A DNA stretch of 9,582 bases, from positions 1 to 9,582 of the forward strand of contig JACQUN010000129.1 of NCBI GenBank assembly GCA_016210285.1, read 5' to 3'. Below the pieces are notes generated by a model. That model made no database searches and was not told the DNA's origin. It saw only the letters and a program-made list of their open reading frames with translations. The position numbers and the translations under genes were made by a program. Each line of letters opens with the position of its first letter. The stretch's first letter is position 1. This DNA comes from Chloroflexota bacterium. GTDB lineage: Bacteria > Chloroflexota > Dehalococcoidia > UBA1127 > JACQUN01. Shown here piece by piece: positions 5,093-9,582 of this stretch.

Positions 5093-7018
5093 GTGAAGCG
5101 GCTCATCCTCCTGCTGATTTCCCTGGCCCTTTTCGCGTGGGCGTGCAGCCGTCCCACGCCTACCGCCACGCCGGCTCCACCCATCCCTTCGCCGACGTTC
5201 GCCCCGCCCCCTGTGACCGCGGGTCCAACCCCTGTGACCTCGCCACCCAGGGCCGGGGCACCCCTGGCTATCCCTCGGCCCCCGGATCGCGACCTGTATG
5301 GCCTGACCCAGCGCCTGCGGCTGAAAAGCACTGCTCCCATCCCCCGCGTGGTGAACCGCGACCCAGTGTCCTATGCGGCAGGGCGTAAGGACACCTTCTG
5401 GGCGGTTGACCTTGACCAGCGCCGGCCCTACACCATCTCGGCGGAGCTGCGCCTTGTCACAGCCCATGCCTACTGGTACATCGAGGACGGCTTTGACGTT
5501 CCTCTCAAGACCCTGGCAGAGGCGGCCAAGGTCTTTGAGGAGCGCATCTACCCCAGTGATACCCGATACTTTGGCACCGCATGGGTGCCCGGGGTAGACA
5601 ACGACCCCCACCTCACGATTCTGCACGGGCGCATTCGCGGTGCGGCGGGGTACTACAGTAGTGTTGACGAATACCCCACCGTGGTCAATCGGCTCAGCAA
5701 CCAACGGGAGATGATCTACATCAACCTGGACGGCCTCCCCGTCGGTTCCTCTTCGTACTACACGGTCCTGACCCACGAGTTTCAGCACGCCATCCACTGG
5801 CGCGCCGACCCCACGGAGGAGTCCTGGGTCAACGAGGGGCTTTCTGAGCTGGCGGTGGAGCTGGCAGGGTTCCGCTCCTTTCTCGTTGATGAGTTCCTTC
5901 GTCAGCCGGGCATCTCCCTGCTCCAGTGGCCAGACCAGCCCCGCGAGACCGCGCCCCACTACGGAGCAGCCAACACCTTTTTCCGCTACCTGACGCAGCA
6001 CTACGGGGGCCCGGAGAAGCTCCGCCAACTGGTGGAGGAGCCCCTGGATGGCGTTGAGGGGGTGGACGCCTACCTGGCTGGCCTGGGGTACAAGGTCACC
6101 TTCCGGGATGTCTTCAAGGACTGGATTGTTGCAAACTACCTGGGCCAGACGGGGGATGGCCCATACGCTTACAAGGAGAACCCTGCAAAAGTGACCAGGT
6201 TCAGATCCCTTTCAGCCTTTGGGAGCGACCAGGGCTCCGTCTCCCAGTTCGGGACGCAGTACATCAACGTCGTCCTCCCAGGGGGGGATGCCCGCCTGAG
6301 CTTCCAGGGCGCGGAGACCGTACCCCTTCTGCCCACCAGTCCGCCGGGCGGCACCTCTTGCTGGTGGGGGAACCGCGGCGATGCCATTAACTCCCGCCTT
6401 ACCTGGCAACTGGACCTGCGCCGCGTGCCGACTGCGACCCTGGAATTCAAAGCCTGGTATGACATCGAGGAGGGGTGGGACTACGCCTATGCGGAGGTCT
6501 CCCAGGACGGCGGCGCCACCTGGGACATCCTGAAGGGCACCTACGCCTCGCCGGAGAACCCGGTCGGCAACAGCTTTGGCCCCGGCTTCACCGGCCACAG
6601 CAACGGCTGGGTGCAGGAGCGTATTGACCTGTCGCTGTACACCGGGCGGCAGGTGCTCCTCCGCTTCGAGTACGTGACCGACGACGCCATCAACCTGGAT
6701 GGCATCTGTTTTGATGACATAGCGGTGCCCGAGGTTGGGTTCTCTGACGGTGCAGAGGCCCCAAGCAAGGCGACAGTTGAAGGGTTTGTGCGCCTGAACA
6801 ACGTCCTGCCGCAGGAGTACATCGTGCGGGTCATCGAGATTCCTGCCCAGGGCGGGCCGCAGGTGGTAGAGATGCCCCTGGACGCAAGGAACCGGGGAGA
6901 GCTGCTCCTGCGGGGTTTCGGCAAGGAGATCAAGAGCGCAACCGTCGTCATCTCCGGCGCGACCGCCCTCACGACGCAGCTCGCCCCCTACACCCTCACC
7001 CTCAGCCCGCTGCCGTAG
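5093..7018 (+). CDS. Predicted lipoprotein zinc metallopeptidase (M30/M6-like) with C-terminal beta-sandwich region
   Basis: This is a 641-residue exported protein, probably attached outside the membrane. Residues 1-18 are a signal peptide (MKR, hydrophobic core, ...FAWAC). Cys18 is the likely lipidated residue, though Trp at -2 makes the lipobox imperfect. Residues 20-63 are a low-complexity Thr/Pro/Ala linker. The peptidase region (about 100-360) has HEFQH at 228-232, giving zinc ligands His228 and His232 and catalytic Glu229. Glu248 in WVNEG is the probable third ligand. HEFQH plus a W.NE.LS segment recalls hyicolysin-type (M30) peptidases. Residues about 420-550 resemble the MAM-like region of immune-inhibitor-A (M6) peptidases, with SQDGGATW, a VQERIDLS..TG.QV.LRF strand pair and GICFDDI. 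A last beta-rich stretch follows (560-641). GTG 5093 has GGAG 7 bases upstream. The substrate is unknown, and no link to the oxidase is visible beyond adjacency. The zincin call is firm; the family assignment is tentative. Confidence 0.82.
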   Translation: MKRLILLLISLALFAWACSRPTPTATPAPPIPSPTFAPPPVTAGPTPVTSPPRAGAPLAIPRPPDRDLYGLTQRLRLKSTAPIPRVVNRDPVSYAAGRKDTFWAVDLDQRRPYTISAELRLVTAHAYWYIEDGFDVPLKTLAEAAKVFEERIYPSDTRYFGTAWVPGVDNDPHLTILHGRIRGAAGYYSSVDEYPTVVNRLSNQREMIYINLDGLPVGSSSYYTVLTHEFQHAIHWRADPTEESWVNEGLSELAVELAGFRSFLVDEFLRQPGISLLQWPDQPRETAPHYGAANTFFRYLTQHYGGPEKLRQLVEEPLDGVEGVDAYLAGLGYKVTFRDVFKDWIVANYLGQTGDGPYAYKENPAKVTRFRSLSAFGSDQGSVSQFGTQYINVVLPGGDARLSFQGAETVPLLPTSPPGGTSCWWGNRGDAINSRLTWQLDLRRVPTATLEFKAWYDIEEGWDYAYAEVSQDGGATWDILKGTYASPENPVGNSFGPGFTGHSNGWVQERIDLSLYTGRQVLLRFEYVTDDAINLDGICFDDIAVPEVGFSDGAEAPSKATVEGFVRLNNVLPQEYIVRVIEIPAQGGPQVVEMPLDARNRGELLLRGFGKEIKSATVVISGATALTTQLAPYTLTLSPLP

Positions 7019-7156
7019 AAGGTCGAGCGGTCAGCTTGTGCCCCTTTGGCGGCTTTCCTTCCGATGCACCCGCCGGGGTTGCCCGCACCAAACGCCCTGC
7101 GGTCAAACATTTACGAACCAAACCCGTGCAGAATACTGGGAGAGGGAGGGCAACTG

Positions 7157-8128
7157 ATGGAATACCGAGAGTTGGGCCGGACGGGCTGGAAGGTTTCGGC
7201 GGTTGGTGTTGGGACGTGGGCTATGGGCAGCCTATGGGGGACTGTCGATGATCGAGAGTCCCTGGCTGCACTCCATCGTGCCGTGGATCTGGGCGTCAAC
7301 TTTTTTGATACGGCCGATGTCTACGGCAGCGAACCGCTGCTGGCGCGATTTCGACAGGAGCGGCGAGAACCAATCTATATCGCCACAAAGGTTGGAATGC
7401 AGGTGAATCCAGACGCTGGAGGTTACAATCGTAGGAACCTCAGGGCGTTCGTGAACCAATGCCTGAGGAATCTCAAGACCGAGGCGATTGACCTGCTGCA
7501 ACTCCATTGCCCGCCCAGCGAGGTCTATGACTCCCCTGCGGTGTTTGAGATCCTCGACGGGCTCGTGAAAGAGGGCAAAGTCCGATACTACGGCGTAAGC
7601 GTGGAAACAATTGCGGACGGCCTCAAGGCCATGCAGTATCCCAATGTGCAGTCGGTGCAGATCGTTTTCAACATCCTTCGGCAGCGTCCGGCAGAAGACT
7701 TCTTCCCTGAAGCCAAGCGACGGCGGGTGGGAGTGCTAGCGCGCTTGCCTCTTGCCTCTGGGTTGCTTACTGGCAAGATGACCCCTGCTACCACATTTCC
7801 CCAGGATGACCATCGAGCATTCAATCGGCAGGGTGAAGCCTTTGATCGTGGCGAAACCTTTTCAGGAGTGAATTTTGAAACCGGACTGCAGGCTGTCGAG
7901 GAACTGCGTCCCCTCATCCCACCAGGGGCTACCATGGCACAGTTGGCATTGCGCTGGGTCCTGATGTTCGATGCGGTGACCTGTGCCATTCCTGGTGCAA
8001 AGCGGCCAGCACAGGCGGAAGACAATACTCGTGCGGCCAGCTTGCCAGCCCTCTCCCAAGCGACCATGGCCAGAATTCGTGATATCTATGACCGCCACAT
8101 CCGTGCACAGGTACATCACCTGTGGTGA
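7157..8128 (+). CDS. Aldo/keto reductase family oxidoreductase
   Basis: This is a predicted NADP(H)-dependent cytoplasmic oxidoreductase of 323 residues, the normal family length for a TIM-barrel aldo/keto reductase. The catalytic tetrad is complete: Asp51 and Tyr56 in FFDTADVYGS, Lys78 in IATKVG, and His117 in LLQLHCPP. The start (YRELGRTGWKVSAVGVGTW), the YYGVSVET strand (144-151) and the cofactor-binding tail AIPGAKRPAQAEDN (277-290) are all typical. It resembles the general oxidoreductase branch (YajO/IolS-like) more than aldose reductases; the substrate cannot be read from sequence. ATG 7157 is preceded by GGAGGG at 7145-7150, six bases away. The in-frame ATG at 7046 would add 37 residues with no family match and no ribosome site. 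Hand-counted lines inside the gene are 52-57% GC against 65-67% for lines in gatC/gatA, and A/T-ending codons are commoner, so it may have been acquired separately. The 138 bases before it hold no clear gene; a weak TTTACG/AATACT pair (7110-7137) is the only promoter-like match. Confidence 0.93.
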   Translation: MEYRELGRTGWKVSAVGVGTWAMGSLWGTVDDRESLAALHRAVDLGVNFFDTADVYGSEPLLARFRQERREPIYIATKVGMQVNPDAGGYNRRNLRAFVNQCLRNLKTEAIDLLQLHCPPSEVYDSPAVFEILDGLVKEGKVRYYGVSVETIADGLKAMQYPNVQSVQIVFNILRQRPAEDFFPEAKRRRVGVLARLPLASGLLTGKMTPATTFPQDDHRAFNRQGEAFDRGETFSGVNFETGLQAVEELRPLIPPGATMAQLALRWVLMFDAVTCAIPGAKRPAQAEDNTRAASLPALSQATMARIRDIYDRHIRAQVHHLW

Positions 8129-8168
8129 CTCCAACAACCATGTACAGGACACCGGGCTCAGTTCATTC

Positions 8169-8193
8169 GGGCGTGGGGCTCCCAGAGCCGCCC
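8169..8193 (+). terminator. Bulged hairpin after the aldo/keto reductase, possible terminator
   Basis: GGGC (8169-8172) and GGCTC (8177-8181) pair with GAGCC (8185-8189) and GCCC (8190-8193). This makes nine base pairs with a 3-base loop and a 4-base bulge on the 5' arm. Only TT follows, so the T-tract is poor. It lies between two unrelated genes and just before a candidate promoter, which fits a transcription boundary. Confidence 0.35.
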
Positions 8194-8222
8194 TTGAAGC
8201 AGCTTTCATCCCCTGTTACACT
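8194..8222 (+). promoter_or_regulatory. Candidate promoter for gatCA
   Basis: TTGAAG (8194-8199) and TACACT (8217-8222) are separated by 17 bases. Each matches four of six consensus sigma70 positions. A TG at 8214-8215 gives an extended -10. Initiation near 8229 would leave a leader of about 25 bases, with AGAGGT before the gatC ATG at 8255. Confidence 0.45.
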
Positions 8223-8254
8223 GGCTTCTGAGATTCACAGAAAGAGGTCTTCCT

Positions 8255-8548
8255 ATGCCCCTGAGCCGAGAAGAAGTCCTCCACGTTGCCACCCTCTGCC
8301 GCCTGGCCCTCACGGAGGAGGAGGTGGAGCGCATGCGGCTCCAGCTCTCCAACATCCTGGAGCAGTTCGAGGTGCTGAAGGAGCTGGACACTGCAAACGT
8401 CCCTCCTACCGCCCACTCGGTGGCGCTCTCCAACGTGCTGCGGGAGGATGAGCCCAGGCCGTCCCTTCCGAAGGAGGAGATTCTCGCCAACGCCCCGCGC
8501 CGGGAGGGAGACGACTTCCGGGTGCCCATTGTCCTGGAGGAGTCCTGA
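8255..8548 (+). CDS. gatC: Aspartyl/glutamyl-tRNA amidotransferase subunit C
   Basis: This is the small subunit of GatCAB, which converts misacylated Glu-tRNA(Gln) (and Asp-tRNA(Asn) in many bacteria) to the amidated form. GatC wraps around and stabilises GatA against GatB. The 97 residues are the normal family length. Family features are an N-terminal helix with [15 protein letters not shown] (10-24), the central helix ending in QFEVLKELD (37-45), [16 protein letters not shown] (51-66), and the tail [15 protein letters not shown] (77-91). The ATG has AGAGGT six to seven bases upstream. The gene ends in TGATG, its stop overlapping the gatA ATG by one base, so the two are translationally coupled. 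A candidate promoter and hairpin upstream suggest that transcription of gatCA begins here. Confidence 0.96.
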   Translation: MPLSREEVLHVATLCRLALTEEEVERMRLQLSNILEQFEVLKELDTANVPPTAHSVALSNVLREDEPRPSLPKEEILANAPRREGDDFRVPIVLEES

Positions 8549-9582
8549 TGGAGCTGCACCACCTGACGGTCCACGAGGCCCAGGGTCTGCTGCGCCAGCG
8601 GAAGGTCTCCTCGCGAGAGCTCACCCAGGCGGTGCTGGAGCGCATCCGCCAGGTAGAGCCCAAGTTGGGCGCCTTTGTCACCGTGACCGAGGAGGTGGCC
8701 CTGGAGCACGCCCGCCAGGCGGACGCTCGGATAGCCAAGGGGGATGCCGCACCCCTGACGGGCATCCCTATGCAGGTCAAGGACATCCTCTCCACGCGGG
8801 GCATCCGCACCACGTGCGGCTCCCGCATGTTGGAGCGCTTCGTCCCCATCTACGACGCCGCGGTGGTGGAGCGGCTTTACGCCCACACGCCAGTGCTTGT
8901 CGGAAAGGGGAACATGGACGAGTTTGCCATGGGCTCCTCCACCGAGAACTCGGCCTACCATCCGACCCGCAACCCCTGGGACCTGGAGCGCGTCCCCGGC
9001 GGCAGCAGCGGGGGCGGCGCCGCCGCGGTAGCCGCGGGGGAGTGCCTGTTTGCCCTTGGCAGCGATACCGGCGGGAGCATCCGCCAGCCGGCAGCCCTGT
9101 GCAGCATCACCGGATTGAAGCCTACCTACGGCCTGGTCAGCCGCTACGGCCTGGTGGCCTTCGCCAGCTCCCTGGACCAGGTCGGCCCCATGACCAAGGA
9201 CGTGGAGGACTGCGCCCTGGTGCTAAACGCCATCGCTGGGCATGACCCCCGCGACTCCACCTCCATCCTCCGAACCGTACCCGACTACACCAGGGCCCTG
9301 GCGCCCGATGTGCGGGGCCTCCGCATAGGGGTGCCCAGGGAGTACTTCGGGGAGGGCATCCAGCCTGAAGTCGAGGCGGCTGTGAGGCAGGCGGCGGCGG
9401 TCCTCGAAGGGCTAGGAGCGCATCTTGAGGAGTGCTCCCTGCCCCTGACACGCTACGCCCTGGCGGTGTACTACATCATCGCCCCCTCGGAGTGCTCCGC
9501 GAACCTGGCCCGCTACGATGGCGTCAAGTACGGCTTCTCCGTTCAGGACGTGAGCAACATGTGGGAGGCCATGGAGAAGACC
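8548..9582 (+). CDS. gatA: Aspartyl/glutamyl-tRNA amidotransferase subunit A (3' end cut by the window)
   Basis: This is the glutaminase subunit of GatCAB, an amidase-signature enzyme that frees ammonia from glutamine and passes it to GatB. The window holds 345 uninterrupted codons of a protein that is usually about 485 residues long. The catalytic Ser-cisSer-Lys triad is present: Lys78 in MQVKDI, Ser153 in GGSSGG, and Ser177 in [11 protein letters not shown], each one position from the Staphylococcus aureus GatA numbering (79, 154, 178). The segments [16 protein letters not shown] (121-136), [14 protein letters not shown] and, near the end, [12 protein letters not shown] identify GatA rather than another amidase. 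The frame is open to the last base, so the truncation is only the window edge. ATG 8548 overlaps the gatC stop. Whether gatB follows cannot be seen. Confidence 0.97.
   Translation, partial: MELHHLTVHEAQGLLRQRKVSSRELTQAVLERIRQVEPKLGAFVTVTEEVALEHARQADARIAKGDAAPLTGIPMQVKDILSTRGIRTTCGSRMLERFVPIYDAAVVERLYAHTPVLVGKGNMDEFAMGSSTENSAYHPTRNPWDLERVPGGSSGGGAAAVAAGECLFALGSDTGGSIRQPAALCSITGLKPTYGLVSRYGLVAFASSLDQVGPMTKDVEDCALVLNAIAGHDPRDSTSILRTVPDYTRALAPDVRGLRIGVPREYFGEGIQPEVEAAVRQAAAVLEGLGAHLEECSLPLTRYALAVYYIIAPSECSANLARYDGVKYGFSVQDVSNMWEAMEKT

Noticed and set aside
5150..5280. Thr/Pro-rich repetitive coding stretch considered as a repeat element
   Set aside because: The triplets vary and only the amino-acid composition is biased. 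It is a flexible linker after the lipidation site, not a DNA repeat.
5039..6028. A 329-codon open frame on the - strand opposite the lipoprotein
   Set aside because: It is a shadow of the peptidase gene, has an Arg/Gly-rich translation, and shows no ribosome site or family resemblance.
7019..7156. Search for a terminator or small gene between the lipoprotein and the aldo/keto reductase
   Set aside because: Only a 4-base-pair ACCC/GGGT hairpin (7068-7079) without a T-run is present, and the upstream extension of the reductase frame has no family match or ribosome site.
8206..8961. A 251-codon - strand frame opposite gatC/gatA
   Set aside because: The + strand carries two textbook genes with a coupled stop/start, and the reverse frame shows no domain.
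9245..9582. Possible frameshift or premature end in gatA
   Set aside because: The frame from ATG 8548 is open for 345 codons to the last base and keeps GatA-like sequence to the end; only the window edge cuts it.

Overview
The window is a GC-rich, gene-dense bacterial segment. Every gene lies on the + strand, the gaps are short, and GTG or TTG starts occur. I see no tRNA, rRNA, CRISPR array, transposase or phage gene. The likely source is an aerobic member of the Chloroflexota (Dehalococcoidia/SAR202-like), or possibly a Deinococcota-type lineage. This placement is inferred from the split caa3-type oxidase, the heme A synthase/heme O synthase fusion and a Thr/Pro-rich lipoprotein linker. It was not checked by any search.

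Positions 1-5019 form one apparent operon for an aa3/caa3-type terminal oxidase and its heme supply. In order it holds: the 3' part of ctaD (subunit I, with two extra C-terminal helices); ctaE (a five-helix subunit III, probably starting at TTG 874); a possible 17-codon micro-ORF; a fusion of oxidase subunit IV with a C-terminal c-type cytochrome domain; ctaG (a Cu-assembly membrane protein); and a single 616-residue protein joining heme A synthase (CtaA) to heme O synthase (CtaB). Subunit II is not in the window and presumably lies upstream. Heme B would be farnesylated by the CtaB half, oxidised by the CtaA half, and inserted into subunit I, with CtaG helping the copper site. The cytochrome c domain on subunit IV would be an extra electron-entry or relay module.

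Positions 5020-7018 begin with a short intergenic region carrying a perfect TATAAT. It is followed by a predicted secreted lipoprotein with a zincin-type metallopeptidase domain (HEFQH plus a downstream Glu) and a C-terminal beta-sandwich region like that of M6/MAM-type peptidases. Positions 7019-8128 hold an aldo/keto reductase with lower GC than its neighbours. Positions 8129-8254 hold a hairpin and a good candidate promoter. From 8255 to the window end are gatC and the first 345 codons of gatA, encoding subunits of the tRNA-dependent amidotransferase.

The observations most worth a second look are the subunit IV-cytochrome c fusion, the CtaA-CtaB fusion, the Gly-rich junction in subunit I, and the micro-ORF coupled to subunit IV. 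I do not see an entirely new system. The novelty lies in how known oxidase modules are combined.
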